Source of the DNA: Rhodococcus sp. B7740
GTDB lineage: Bacteria > Actinomycetota > Actinomycetes > Mycobacteriales > Mycobacteriaceae
Assembly: GCF_000954115.1 (NCBI RefSeq)
Contig: NZ_CP010797.1
Location: 2,976,001 to 3,040,000 of the forward strand
DNA length: 64,000 nt
Direction of reading: 5' to 3'
The notes under the pieces: model-generated
Seen by the model: only the letters and a program-made list of their open reading frames with translations
Told to the model about the DNA's origin: nothing
The model's database searches: none
Program-made: the position numbers and the translations under genes
Shown: one piece after another, positions 9,595 to 18,590 of the stretch
Layout of the letters: the number at the start of each line of letters is the position of its first letter
How positions within the stretch are numbered: the first letter of the stretch is position 1

Positions 9595-9619
9595 AAACAA
9601 TCTACGATATTGTTTGGAG
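9595..9619. promoter_or_regulatory. operator-like inverted repeat before the carrier-protein operon
   Basis: AAACAAT (9595-9601) and ATTGTTT (9609-9615) form a perfect 7-bp inverted repeat with a 7-nt spacer in an otherwise GC-rich spacer, about 105 bp before the carrier-protein start. The right arm read in reverse, CTCCAAACAAT, is identical to 22137-22147 upstream of the two-GT operon. Confidence 0.5.
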
Positions 9620-9722
9620 GGGTCTGGGGAGACTTTGGGTCGAAAAGGCGCACAGCCAGCCGACCCTGAGTCGACGACGAGGCCGTCCGGTCTCGTGGTT
9701 AACGCGATCGGTGGAGGTTTCG

Positions 9723-9980
9723 ATGCAGACGCTCAATGCTCACGACGTGGTTCGAGTGCGAACCGTTCTGGAGAAATTCGGAAAACTGCCGGTCCCCGTG
9801 GAGGGCATCGACGAGGCTGCCGATCTCTACGACAGCGGCCTCACCTCGCATGCCAGCGTCAACGTGATGATCGCGCTCGAGGACGAATTCGACGTCGAAT
9901 TCCCCGACACGATGCTGCAGAAGTCGACGTTCGGCAGCATCAACGCGATCGCCGCGGCCATCGCCCAGCTGACGGACTGA
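9723..9980 (+). CDS. free-standing acyl/peptidyl carrier protein
   Basis: 85 residues, four-helix carrier fold. Ser38 in LYDSGLTS is the expected 4'-phosphopantetheine attachment site, and helix III has the acidic IALEDEFDVEFPD recognition stretch. I chose ATG 9723, seven bases after GGAGG, over an upstream GTG. It is followed after only 4 bp by an acyl-CoA-dehydrogenase-like gene and then by an amino acid:[carrier protein] ligase. It is therefore probably loaded with an amino acid rather than serving fatty acid synthesis. A phosphopantetheinyl transferase is not in the window. Confidence 0.9.
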   Translation: MQTLNAHDVVRVRTVLEKFGKLPVPVEGIDEAADLYDSGLTSHASVNVMIALEDEFDVEFPDTMLQKSTFGSINAIAAAIAQLTD

Positions 9981-9984
9981 GGCC

Positions 9985-11139
9985 ATGACCACCGTCTACG
10001 AGAGCTCGATCGACCAGTCGATCACCGACGTGCTGGCCGTACTGCGGACCTATGCCGACGAGGTCGACCGCGATGCCCGTTTCCCCACCGAATCGGTGGA
10101 TGCGCTGCGCGACGCCGGCTTGCTCGGGGTCGGAATTCCGCGGGAGTTCGGCGGAGGCGGGGCAACACTGACCGACATAGCGCGGATCTCGCGTGCTCTC
10201 GGTGCCGAGTGCGCATCGACGGCGATGATCTTCGTGATGCACCAGTCGCAGGTGCTCAGCATCGTCCGCCACGGCAAGTCCGACGCGATGGCAGACCTGC
10301 AGCGTCGCATCGTGACCGATCGCATACTGGTGGCGTCTGCCACCACCGAGATCAACATCGGCGGCGACGTTCGCTCGAGCAGCTGTGCGGTGGAGTACGA
10401 CGGCGAGCAGATCACGCTCAGCAAGAACGCACCGGTCATCTCCTACGGCGAGTACGCACAGATCGTGTTGGCGACGGCGCGGCGCAGCGTGGACAGCCCG
10501 CCGAGCGATCAGGTGCTCGTGGTGTGCGAGAAGCCCGACGTGACGCTGGTCAAGACCGGCACCTGGGACACCCTCGGCTTCCGTGGCACCTGCAGTCCCG
10601 GCTTCATGCTGGAGGCACGCACAACGACGTCGAACATCCTCGGCGACAACTACGGCGACATCTCCGCTCAGACCATGCTCCCGGTGGCGCACGTGCTGTG
10701 GGGATCCGCGTGGCTCGGTATCGCCGATGCCGCGGTCACCAAGGCCCGCAAGTCGGTCCAGAAGGCCGCACGCAAAACTCCGGGAACGCCGCCGCCGAGC
10801 GCGCTGCGTCTCGCGGAGCTGATGGTGGTGCACGAGCAGTTGGTGGACACGGTGTTCGGTGCCGCAGCCAAGTTCGAGGCGATCGCCGACAGCCCCGCGG
10901 AGCTCGGAGCCATCGGTTTCGCGCTCAAGATCAACAACGTGAAGGTCACCGCGTCCTCGCTCGTCATCGACATCGTCGGCAAGGCTCTGCAGATCTGTGG
11001 CATCTCCGGCTACCGGCAGGGCGGCGAGATGAGCATCGGCCGTCATCTTCGTGATGCACACGGGTCCGCGATCATGGTCAGCAACGAACGCATTCTGGGT
11101 CACAACGCTCAGCTCTCCCTCGTCTACAAGGGCAAGTGA
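9985..11139 (+). CDS. acyl-CoA dehydrogenase-family flavoenzyme, probably acting on a carrier-bound thioester
   Basis: 384 residues with the family's three parts: a helical N-domain (DAGLLGVGIPREFGGGG), a middle beta-domain that contacts FAD (ILVASATTEINIGGDVRSSS and WDTLGFRGTCSPGF), and a C-terminal helical bundle ending GRHLRDAHGSAIMVSNERILG. The last segment matches acyl-CoA dehydrogenases that resemble DszC and aminoacyl-carrier-protein oxidases. By position between a carrier protein and an aminoacylating ligase, the likely substrate is an aminoacyl- or acyl-S-carrier protein. That inference recalls prolyl-S-PCP dehydrogenases. Translationally linked to its neighbours (4 bp before, TGATG overlap after). 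Confidence 0.82.
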   Translation: MTTVYESSIDQSITDVLAVLRTYADEVDRDARFPTESVDALRDAGLLGVGIPREFGGGGATLTDIARISRALGAECASTAMIFVMHQSQVLSIVRHGKSDAMADLQRRIVTDRILVASATTEINIGGDVRSSSCAVEYDGEQITLSKNAPVISYGEYAQIVLATARRSVDSPPSDQVLVVCEKPDVTLVKTGTWDTLGFRGTCSPGFMLEARTTTSNILGDNYGDISAQTMLPVAHVLWGSAWLGIADAAVTKARKSVQKAARKTPGTPPPSALRLAELMVVHEQLVDTVFGAAAKFEAIADSPAELGAIGFALKINNVKVTASSLVIDIVGKALQICGISGYRQGGEMSIGRHLRDAHGSAIMVSNERILGHNAQLSLVYKGK

Positions 11140-12086
11140 TGACTACCACGCATTCCGCACCGGAGACAGAGATCAGCGAACTCGACTCCGCCCGAGCAGC
11201 TTTCCGCGCCGAGCTCATCGACGCCGGTTTGTTGGTACCCAGTTCGATTCCCGGATTGTACGGGCGCAGTGGCGAATTCGAGGACATCATCGAGTTCGTC
11301 GACGCCAGAGTCACCGCGGCCGGGGTCGCCGAACACGGCCGTCAGGCCACCAGGTTTCGATTCGCTCCGGTCTTTCCGCGAGAAGCGTTCGAGCGCACCG
11401 ACTACATCGCGTCGTTCCCCAACCTCACCGGTGCGATCAACACGTTCGAGGGCGACAACAAGGCCCACGCGGAATTGTTGGCCGAGCGGTCCGACGGCAA
11501 GGACTGGGATCACTTCCTCCAGTCCGCGGGCACCATGCTGGTCTCGGCTGCGTGCCACCCGTCGTACTCGATGCTCACCGGCACGCTGCCCGAAGAGGGC
11601 ACGCTGATGGACATCTACGGCTACTGCTTCCGGCACGAGCCCGCCGTGGATCCGGCTCGGATGCAGGCATTTCGGATGCACGAGTTCGTCCGAGTCGGCA
11701 CCCCCGACGAAGCAGTGGCACACCGCGAACGCTGGGTACCGCGCGGGCTCCAGGTGCTGGCGGATCTGGGACTGGAAGCCGAGGCGGTCATCGCCAACGA
11801 TCCTTTCTTCGGTCGCGCCGGACGCATGCTCGCGGCGAACCAGCGCAACGAGAACCTCAAGACCGAACTGGTCGTCAAGCTCTACGGAGATCTCGACGAG
11901 GGCACCGCGGTCGTCTCGTGCAACTGCCACCGTGATCACTTCGGGCACACCTTCGGCATCGAGACCGTCGACGGTGAACCTGCCCACAGCGCGTGCGTCG
12001 GTTTCGGCATGGAACGCATCGCACTGGCGATGCTCCGCACCCACGGACTCGATCGATCGGGCTGGCCTGCCGCACTGCGCAACTGA
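11139..12086 (+). CDS. amino acid:[carrier protein] ligase (class II aaRS homologue)
   Basis: 315 residues, close to the rhizobial amino acid:CP ligases. Those enzymes look like the catalytic core of atypical SerRS, lack a tRNA-binding domain, adenylate glycine or alanine and load it onto a carrier protein. Likely zinc ligands are Cys139 (SAACHPS), Glu182 (FRMHEFVRVG) and Cys286 (HSACVGFG). Their spacing agrees with Cys131/Glu176/Cys279 of the Bradyrhizobium enzyme as I recall it. Class II motif 3 is GFGMERIALAML. Motif 2 corresponds to FRMHEFVRVGTPDEAVAHRE. ATG 11139 overlaps the previous stop (TGATG). The carrier protein two genes upstream is the obvious acceptor. Confidence 0.88.
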   Translation: MTTTHSAPETEISELDSARAAFRAELIDAGLLVPSSIPGLYGRSGEFEDIIEFVDARVTAAGVAEHGRQATRFRFAPVFPREAFERTDYIASFPNLTGAINTFEGDNKAHAELLAERSDGKDWDHFLQSAGTMLVSAACHPSYSMLTGTLPEEGTLMDIYGYCFRHEPAVDPARMQAFRMHEFVRVGTPDEAVAHRERWVPRGLQVLADLGLEAEAVIANDPFFGRAGRMLAANQRNENLKTELVVKLYGDLDEGTAVVSCNCHRDHFGHTFGIETVDGEPAHSACVGFGMERIALAMLRTHGLDRSGWPAALRN

Positions 12087-12129
12087 TCGTTCCCGCTTCA
12101 CCCGTGTACGTACACGAAGGACCAAATCT

Positions 12130-13902
12130 GTGAACAGCTCCCGCACCGCTCCTCGGCGCATCGGCTCAGTTCCCGCCGAGTCCTCTCCACGTACGGCGGG
12201 CGGCAAGTACCCGACGTGGTTCGGCCCGTCCGATTCGCCGCTGTTCGGTGCCGTCCACGTGCCGTCCGGCGGTCGGGCACGCGGCGGCGTCGTCCTGTGC
12301 CCGCCGCTCGGCAAGGAGCAGGTCGATTCGTATCGCGGTATGACCCTGCTTGCGCAGAAGCTCTGTGAGCAGGGACTTCTGGTGCTGCGGTTCGACTACC
12401 GCGGCACCGGCGATTCGTGGGGCGATCAGGATCAGCCCGGCGCGGTCGAGCACTGGCGGCGGAGCATCGTCGAGGCCGTCGACTACGTTCGAGGTTGCGG
12501 GGTGAGCGAGGTCGGCCTCGTCGGTCTGCGCGTCGGTGCCTTGTTGGCGTGTTCGGTCGCCGCGGAGTGCGGGCCACTGACCGCCTTGACGCTGTGGGAT
12601 CCCGTCGTCAAAGGGCGGTCGTATCTGCACGAACAGCGCGCGCTGTATTCGGTGAGCGTCACCACCGACTCCGAGACCGATCCCAGGGTGTCGATCATCG
12701 GCGCTGTGCTGCATCCCGATTCGGCCGCGGACTTCTCCGCACTGGACGCCGCGAAGACGAGTACCGACGCGCCGGTGCTCGTCGCCACCCGCGCCGAGCG
12801 AGGCGATACGAAGCCGGTACGCAAGCTGGTCGAGACTCTCGCGGCTCAGGAACACACGTTGACCGCTCACGACGACTTTCTCGAGCCGAGCGATTTCGAG
12901 GTCATCATCCCGACGGCCGACATCGCCTACCTCGCGACGTGGACGGCATCGAGATTTCCGGTCGAGCGCGCACGAGGGATCGAGCTGCAGCATCGCTCGA
13001 CGTCCGTGGTCGACGGAATCCACGAGAACATCGAATACCTGGGCGCACAGCAGCTTTTCGCGATTCGGTCCACCTCGGATCGATGCCGCGCAGGCGGACC
13101 GACCGTGGTGCTGTACCCCACTGCCAACGAGCACCGCGTCGGTCCGGTCCGCATGTGGGTGGAGCTGGCGCGGCTGCTGCCCCGCTTCGGAGTCTCCACG
13201 GTGCGTTTCGATCGACGCGGCACCGGCGAGAGCGGAATCGTGTCCGATGGGGAGTTGACCCGGCTCTACAGCGACGAAGGCAACGAGGACGCGCTCACCG
13301 CTGTCCGGCAGTCGGGGACCACTCCGGACAACGTCATGGTTGCCGGAATGTGCTCGGGCTCATGGTATTCCAGCTTCGCCGCCAGGGAACTGGGGGTTCG
13401 GGCCGCAGTACTGCTCAACACCCTGGACTGGACCACTCGTCGTCTCGAATTCGTCAAGCGTTCCTCGATGCACATCGAGGAAACGGGGCTGAAGGCGCGC
13501 GCACTCGACCGTCTCCACCACTGGGGTGTGCGGACCAAGAATGCACTGCAGCCGCGGATTCCGTACGCGCTGTGGATCTGGCTCGGACGGCGCGGATTGA
13601 TCCAGGTTCCCGAGATCTCGTTGCGCATTCTCAGCGACCGTCAGGTGCAGACGCGGGTTCTGCTCTCCCCCAGCGACACCACCTGGTTCGAGACCAATCG
13701 GGGCCCGGAGGGAATGCGCCGACTCCAGCGTCGATCGTCGGTACCCACTGTCACCTCCTTCGACTCCGGTGACCACTCGCTCTACGGTCGCGATCTGCGC
13801 GAGAACGTACGAGCCGAACTGGTGACGGCCGCCTCTGCTGCCTTCGATGTCGAGATCGCCGCCCCGTCGCCGCCCGTGCCGGTGGGGAAGGTTCGATTGT
13901 GA
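12130..13902 (+). CDS. tandem alpha/beta-hydrolase protein with non-serine nucleophile elbows
   Basis: 590 residues from GTG 12130 (GAAGGACC ribosome site). Two alpha/beta-hydrolase domains follow each other. Domain 1 (about 35-290) has LCPPLGKEQVDSYRG and RFDYRGTGDS, but its elbow reads GLRVGAL, with no serine. Domain 2 (about 320-580) has RFDRRGTGESG and an elbow of AGMCSGSWYSS, putting Cys at the nucleophile position. The last part has DSGDHSLYG, a possible catalytic His loop. A cysteine thioesterase or acyltransferase is possible; domain 1 may be structural. Its stop overlaps the flippase start (GTGA). It may release or transfer a group from the carrier protein, but that is inferred. Confidence 0.75.
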   Translation: MNSSRTAPRRIGSVPAESSPRTAGGKYPTWFGPSDSPLFGAVHVPSGGRARGGVVLCPPLGKEQVDSYRGMTLLAQKLCEQGLLVLRFDYRGTGDSWGDQDQPGAVEHWRRSIVEAVDYVRGCGVSEVGLVGLRVGALLACSVAAECGPLTALTLWDPVVKGRSYLHEQRALYSVSVTTDSETDPRVSIIGAVLHPDSAADFSALDAAKTSTDAPVLVATRAERGDTKPVRKLVETLAAQEHTLTAHDDFLEPSDFEVIIPTADIAYLATWTASRFPVERARGIELQHRSTSVVDGIHENIEYLGAQQLFAIRSTSDRCRAGGPTVVLYPTANEHRVGPVRMWVELARLLPRFGVSTVRFDRRGTGESGIVSDGELTRLYSDEGNEDALTAVRQSGTTPDNVMVAGMCSGSWYSSFAARELGVRAAVLLNTLDWTTRRLEFVKRSSMHIEETGLKARALDRLHHWGVRTKNALQPRIPYALWIWLGRRGLIQVPEISLRILSDRQVQTRVLLSPSDTTWFETNRGPEGMRRLQRRSSVPTVTSFDSGDHSLYGRDLRENVRAELVTAASAAFDVEIAAPSPPVPVGKVRL

Positions 13903-15581
13903 AGCACCGCGCTCCCAGGATCCTGCCGCCCAAGCACGAACAGCTCGAACAACTTCGGTGGTATCCGGTCGAACCGGCTCGGTTCGACCTGGGTCTGATG
14001 AACAGCCCGACGATGCCGGTGCCGACCGTACCTCGGCACGATGCCGTGCACTCGGTCGACGTTTCCCCGATCGCCGACGTCGTCGAACGACCGCAACCCG
14101 AGAGCGGACCGGGCTCGAAGGCCTCCGATCGCAATCTCGCGCTCAATTCGATGGCCCTGATGCTCTCGACGGCCATCACCGGCGCTCTCGGCCTGCTGTT
14201 CTGGGCCGCAGCCGGTCGGCTGTATCCCGTTGCCGAAGTGGGCAGCGCGTCGGCCGTCATCACCTCGGCGGTGATGCTCTCGACGCTGTCCAATCTGAGC
14301 CTCGGTTCGATGTACGAGCGATTCCTGCCGATCTCGGGTCGGTTGGCCAAGTCGTTCATCGTGCGTGGCTACCTCACCGTCACGGCATTCGCGTTCGTGC
14401 TCGGCGGCGGCTTCCTGCTGGTCGCGCCGGTGGACGAGATGTTCACCAGCACTGCCGAGATCGTGTCGTTCCCGTTCTTCGTCGCGGTGCTCGCGGTGTT
14501 CGCGCTGCAGGATCAGACCTCATCCGGCCTGGGCGTCGCACGTTGGGCGGCCGCCAAGAACGTCTTCCACGCCGTCGCCAAGTTCGTGCTGCTGTTGGCC
14601 CTCTTCGCGACCGAGCGCAGTACCTCGATCATTTCCGCCTGGGCGGTCCCCGCCGTCGTGGCGTCGATCTTCGTCCTGCGCGCGATCATGAAGAACGTCC
14701 GGACCGAACAGCGGTACGCCGGCAAGCCGGACCTTCCGCCAAGGCGCGAGATGTGGGCCTACTTCGGCTCGGCATACGGCATCACCGCTCTCGGCTCGCT
14801 CGCTCCGCTGCTCGTGCCGATGATCGTCGTTGCCACCCTCGGCGCCGAGGAGAACGCGTACTTCTCCCTCACCTGGTCGATCGTCAGCGCCCTCTACATC
14901 CTGATCAGCGTTCTGATCGGACCGTACGTGGCCGAGGTGGCGGCACACCCCGCGCAGTTCCACCGCCTGACCAAGCGGTTCATGACGCTCGTGTGCATCG
15001 TCGCACTGGGCGGGTCGATCTTTCTCGCGTTCATCGCGCCGTTCGGTCTCGGATTGATCGGCCAGGGCTACCGCGATCAGGGCACCATCATCGTGCAGCT
15101 GGCCGCGCTGACCATCCCACTGTCGGTCGTCGGTTCGCTGTACGACGGTCTGGCCCGCGTCCGTCGACGCATGCGACTGGCCGTGATCGTGCAGGTGGTG
15201 GCCACCTCGATCATCATCGGCGGCTCGGTGGCACTGTCGTCGTCGATGGGCATCGCTGCCGTCGGCTGGGCGTACCTCGCCGCCGAGGCGTTCGGTGCCG
15301 TCGTCCTGATCGTGCCGCTCGTTCGCTGGATTCGTGAACTGTCCGCAGGCAGCAACGGCGATTCCGGCGAGAACCCGGGTCCGTCGGACTCCCCCGGACC
15401 TCGCGGGCCGATCGACGATCACGACGCCGGATCGCCTCGATCGCGTCACCGACAACCCCGAGACGGTGGACCTCGGCACCGTGAACCGCATCCACGTGAG
15501 CGCCAGGACGGTCCACCGCCGCTCGACGATCCGTCACCGCGCCGTATTCCGGTCCATGCTCAACACAGGACGGCACCATGA
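13899..15581 (+). CDS. polysaccharide/lipid-linked oligosaccharide flippase (Wzx/MOP type)
   Basis: 560 residues. After a soluble N-terminus of about 85 residues come some twelve membrane helices (about 88-480) starting LNSMALMLSTAITGALGLLFW, the typical MOP-superfamily arrangement of O-antigen and capsule flippases. The C-terminal 75 residues are hydrophilic and rich in Pro, Arg, His and Asp, and overlap the next gene's start by ATGA. The family moves undecaprenyl- or lipid-linked glycans across the membrane. Flanking GT2, glycosidase and acyltransferase genes support a surface glycan role. Polymerase and priming transferase are not clearly identified nearby. Confidence 0.85.
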   Translation: MKHRAPRILPPKHEQLEQLRWYPVEPARFDLGLMNSPTMPVPTVPRHDAVHSVDVSPIADVVERPQPESGPGSKASDRNLALNSMALMLSTAITGALGLLFWAAAGRLYPVAEVGSASAVITSAVMLSTLSNLSLGSMYERFLPISGRLAKSFIVRGYLTVTAFAFVLGGGFLLVAPVDEMFTSTAEIVSFPFFVAVLAVFALQDQTSSGLGVARWAAAKNVFHAVAKFVLLLALFATERSTSIISAWAVPAVVASIFVLRAIMKNVRTEQRYAGKPDLPPRREMWAYFGSAYGITALGSLAPLLVPMIVVATLGAEENAYFSLTWSIVSALYILISVLIGPYVAEVAAHPAQFHRLTKRFMTLVCIVALGGSIFLAFIAPFGLGLIGQGYRDQGTIIVQLAALTIPLSVVGSLYDGLARVRRRMRLAVIVQVVATSIIIGGSVALSSSMGIAAVGWAYLAAEAFGAVVLIVPLVRWIRELSAGSNGDSGENPGPSDSPGPRGPIDDHDAGSPRSRHRQPRDGGPRHREPHPRERQDGPPPLDDPSPRRIPVHAQHRTAP

Positions 15582-16858
15582 CTCAGACCTATCGCGCCAG
15601 CTCGTTGGACATGCTGCGGTCCGATTCGCGCATCGTGACCGTCCTGGGACCGGCGGACTTCGGCGATCTCGCCCGGGTGCAGAGCCGCGTACTCGCACTG
15701 GCCTCGATCGGTCCTGCCACACGGCTGGGCCTGCGCGCAGACCAGTCCTCGGCGGGCTGGGTCTACGAACCGGAACGGGTGCTCGAGCACATCGCCGATG
15801 GACCGGCCGTGGGTCGCGAGCAACTGGCCAAGGAACTCACCGAGTTCTCGCACGCGTCCACGCCCGGGATTCCTCTTCGGATGCGTCTGGCCGGTCGCTA
15901 CCTGTTCCTCGATCTCAATCACGGTCTCGGCGACGCTCTGTTGCCGGTCGACCTGTTCGCGTACCTGGCCGACGCGCGTCCGGATGCACCGCTTCCGGCG
16001 TGGGCCGACCGTGCCGTCGACGGCCATCCTCTTCGAAAGGCCCTGCTGCGCTGGGTCGTTCGCAATCCCAGGAAAGTCGTCGACACGATCTACGACCGCG
16101 TACGCCCCGGCTCGAATCACGAGTCCACCACCTCGGCCGCCGCACCCGACACCCCGTCGCCGTCGGCATTTCGGCCGTGGGCACCCTCGGCCGCGGTGGC
16201 CACCGCGGTGACCCGGCTCGGTACCACCGACGCGATCCGGCGGTGGCGGGAATCCCATCTGCCCGGCGCGAGCGTCAGCGCGGTGATGTGCGCTGCGGTG
16301 GCCTCGGCGTTCGCCCGCACGTCGTTCCCCCTCGATCGTTCTGCTGCCTTCCTGTTCGACTGCAGGCGATACCTTCCGCCGTCGTCCGTGGTGCTCGGCA
16401 ACTTCGCGGCCGGGATCGGCTTCACCGACATCGATCCCACCTCGGCCGGGGACGTGAACGACGCACTGGCCGGTGCCATCGCCAAGGGCCGTCCCATCGC
16501 GTCGGCGACGATCAGCACCATCAAGTACAAGCGAGAGCACCGGGCCGTGTCCGGTGTGTTCGACGACCGCGTACCGGTCCGGCCCAAGGTCAAGCTCATG
16601 TACTCCGATGTCGGTAGAGTCAGGCAGCTGGAGCCGGTCTCCTGGTTGGCCGAGCCCGCCGACCGCGCCTTCTTCGTGATCGCCGATCCGGGTCGACCGG
16701 AGTCGGTGATGATCACGATGGAGACCATCGGTTCGGTCGTCTTCGTCTCGGCGTCGTTCCACGACAATGTTTTCGACAGCCACACCGTGCAGGCCGCACT
16801 CGATCTCGTAGCGGCAGACCCCCTCGCATTGCTCGCCCCTCAGGAGAAGACCGCATGA
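15578..16858 (+). CDS. condensation-domain-like acyltransferase (HxxxD)
   Basis: 426 residues. The motif LNHGLGDALLPVDLF (about 108-122) supplies the HxxxD catalytic pair of the chloramphenicol acetyltransferase/condensation superfamily. The C-terminal half has the second-lobe features FDCRRYLPP and VFVSASFHDNVF. Members include polyketide-associated acyltransferases (PapA), NRPS condensation domains and wax ester synthases. In an operon with a carrier protein and sugar enzymes, a transfer of a carrier-bound acyl or aminoacyl group to a glycan or lipid is the best guess. It overlaps both neighbours by 4 bp (ATGA). Confidence 0.78.
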   Translation: MTQTYRASSLDMLRSDSRIVTVLGPADFGDLARVQSRVLALASIGPATRLGLRADQSSAGWVYEPERVLEHIADGPAVGREQLAKELTEFSHASTPGIPLRMRLAGRYLFLDLNHGLGDALLPVDLFAYLADARPDAPLPAWADRAVDGHPLRKALLRWVVRNPRKVVDTIYDRVRPGSNHESTTSAAAPDTPSPSAFRPWAPSAAVATAVTRLGTTDAIRRWRESHLPGASVSAVMCAAVASAFARTSFPLDRSAAFLFDCRRYLPPSSVVLGNFAAGIGFTDIDPTSAGDVNDALAGAIAKGRPIASATISTIKYKREHRAVSGVFDDRVPVRPKVKLMYSDVGRVRQLEPVSWLAEPADRAFFVIADPGRPESVMITMETIGSVVFVSASFHDNVFDSHTVQAALDLVAADPLALLAPQEKTA

Positions 16859-17559
16859 CCACCGAAGCGAAACGCCCCACGAAACCCGATGCGAACCGGC
16901 CGACGTCGAACACCGTCGCGCCCGCGCGCTCGAGTTTCGTCGCCCATGTCGCTCGGTGGGCCGGCCTGTCGGTGGTGCAGTTCGTCCTCGTCGAGTACAT
17001 CGTGTCGGCCACGTGGCGCGGGCTCTACAGCTACCGGAACAACTACATCAGCGAGCTCGGCATCCCGTTCTGCGGGCCCACCGGCAACTGGCCGTGCAGC
17101 GAGCTCTACGTTCTGCTCAACGCGTCGATGGTGCTGTTCGGCGTGGCGATCGCGGCCGTGGGCGGATCCTGGTACATCGTCCGCCGAATCGACGGCAGAG
17201 CCGCCTCGTTCTTCGTCGTCGCAGGTGCCGGTGCCATCACCGCAGGCGTCGTCAACCAGGGCGTGAACTACCCGATCCACTCGTTCGGGGCCACCGTGTT
17301 CTTCGTGTTCGGAAACTTCGGCCTCGTCATCGCGGGCGGGCACGGAAGCCTGCGACGCCCCATCCGCGTCGTGGTCACCGCGCTCGGAGCCGTCGGGCTG
17401 GCCGGCTACTTCGCCTATATGAGCGGTCACGAGTTCGGACTCGGTATCGGCTCCATGGAACGCATCGCCACCTATGCGCTCCTCGTGGGCATAGTCGTAC
17501 TGTCGGTGTCGCAGTTCAAGGCGACGCGGGTACCGAAGACCGGCGACGAGACCACGTGA
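16855..17559 (+). CDS. DUF998 membrane protein
   Basis: 234 residues with six predicted membrane helices after a 30-residue basic, Pro/Thr-containing start. The stretch YRNNYISELGIPFCGPTGNW just after helix 1 is the typical DUF998 signature, with the NNYISELG core facing outward. The family resembles Frag1/DRAM-like membrane proteins and has no established function. Its start overlaps the acyltransferase stop and its stop overlaps the GH16 start (GTGA), so it is firmly part of the polysaccharide operon. Confidence 0.8.
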   Translation: MTTEAKRPTKPDANRPTSNTVAPARSSFVAHVARWAGLSVVQFVLVEYIVSATWRGLYSYRNNYISELGIPFCGPTGNWPCSELYVLLNASMVLFGVAIAAVGGSWYIVRRIDGRAASFFVVAGAGAITAGVVNQGVNYPIHSFGATVFFVFGNFGLVIAGGHGSLRRPIRVVVTALGAVGLAGYFAYMSGHEFGLGIGSMERIATYALLVGIVVLSVSQFKATRVPKTGDETT

Positions 17560-18542
17560 GTCGTCACGCCGCATCCAGCCGAGAGTCCGGCGCGGGGACC
17601 GTCGAGGTTTCGCGGCTTCCCGGAACCGGACTCATCGTCGAGCCTCCCCGACGGCGGTGGCCGTCCGTGCTGGCGTTCCTGATCGTGCTCGGTCTGGTCG
17701 TGGCAGGCACGGTGTACGGGCTTTCTCACCGCTCGGACGGAGCCGACATCGATCCCGACTCCACCGCTGGAGGCACCGTCGACGCGAGTTCCACGACGTC
17801 GGCGTCCAACACTGCCGCCGCCAAGCCCGGATTCACCGTCTACGACGACTTCTCTGGGACGGCGGGCGACGCCGTGTCGGACGACCGCTGGAGTCACGAC
17901 GTGGGACAGACCGGTTGGGGCAACAACGAAAAGCAGAATTACACCGATTCGACCGAGAACTCGTCTCTCGACGGTGACGGCCACATGGTCGTCAACGCGA
18001 TGCGCAACGGTGACGGGTACACCTCGGCCCGCGTGACCACCAAGGACAAGTTCGAGTTCACCTACGGCCGCGTCGAGGCTCGGATCAAGATGCCGGCCGG
18101 AGCCGGACTGCATCCGGCTTTCTGGATGCTCGGTACCGACCTGGACTCCGTCGGCTGGCCGCTGTCCGGCGAGATCGACATCATGGAGACGCTGAACCAG
18201 GCCGACCAGTACCACACCGGAATCCATGCCCCCCAACCCGATTCGTTGACGAGCCAGAAAGTGGACGCGGGCGGCATTCCCCCGGAGCCGCTGTCCGAGA
18301 ACTTCCACACCTATTGGGTCGAGCGGTCGCCGGGCCGCGTGACCACCGGTATCGACGGCACCACCTTGGCGACCGTCACTCCGGACGACCTGATCGGCGG
18401 CGACGATTACTGGGTCTTCGACAAGCCGTTCTTCCTGCTGTTCAACGTCGCGGTCGCCGGCGACTGGCCAGGTCCCACCGACAACTCCACGCCGTTTCCG
18501 GCGACGATGTCGGTCGACTGGGTGCGGTATCGCGCCGACTGA
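17556..18542 (+). CDS. membrane-anchored GH16 glycoside hydrolase/transglycosylase
   Basis: 328 residues from GTG 17556. One N-terminal membrane helix (about 36-55, preceded by PPRRRWPSV) and a Ser/Thr-rich linker lead to a GH16 jelly-roll domain (about 95-328). The catalytic signature is GEIDIMETL, where the two glutamates and the aspartate of ExDxxE are all present. FWMLGTDLDS and WPGPTDNSTPFP are also family-typical. GH16 enzymes cleave or transfer beta-1,3/1,4-glucans and galactans. Here it may trim, release or attach the glycan made by this operon. The orientation places the enzyme outside the membrane. Confidence 0.88.
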   Translation: MSRHAASSRESGAGTVEVSRLPGTGLIVEPPRRRWPSVLAFLIVLGLVVAGTVYGLSHRSDGADIDPDSTAGGTVDASSTTSASNTAAAKPGFTVYDDFSGTAGDAVSDDRWSHDVGQTGWGNNEKQNYTDSTENSSLDGDGHMVVNAMRNGDGYTSARVTTKDKFEFTYGRVEARIKMPAGAGLHPAFWMLGTDLDSVGWPLSGEIDIMETLNQADQYHTGIHAPQPDSLTSQKVDAGGIPPEPLSENFHTYWVERSPGRVTTGIDGTTLATVTPDDLIGGDDYWVFDKPFFLLFNVAVAGDWPGPTDNSTPFPATMSVDWVRYRAD

Positions 18543-18590
18543 GACCGAGCTGCACTTGCCCGTACGTGTCACCCCGAAAGGACCATCCCC

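Noticed and set aside
12107..12112. TGTACGTACA palindrome before the twin hydrolase
   Set aside because: Short, GC-neutral and seen only once; no reason to call it an operator.
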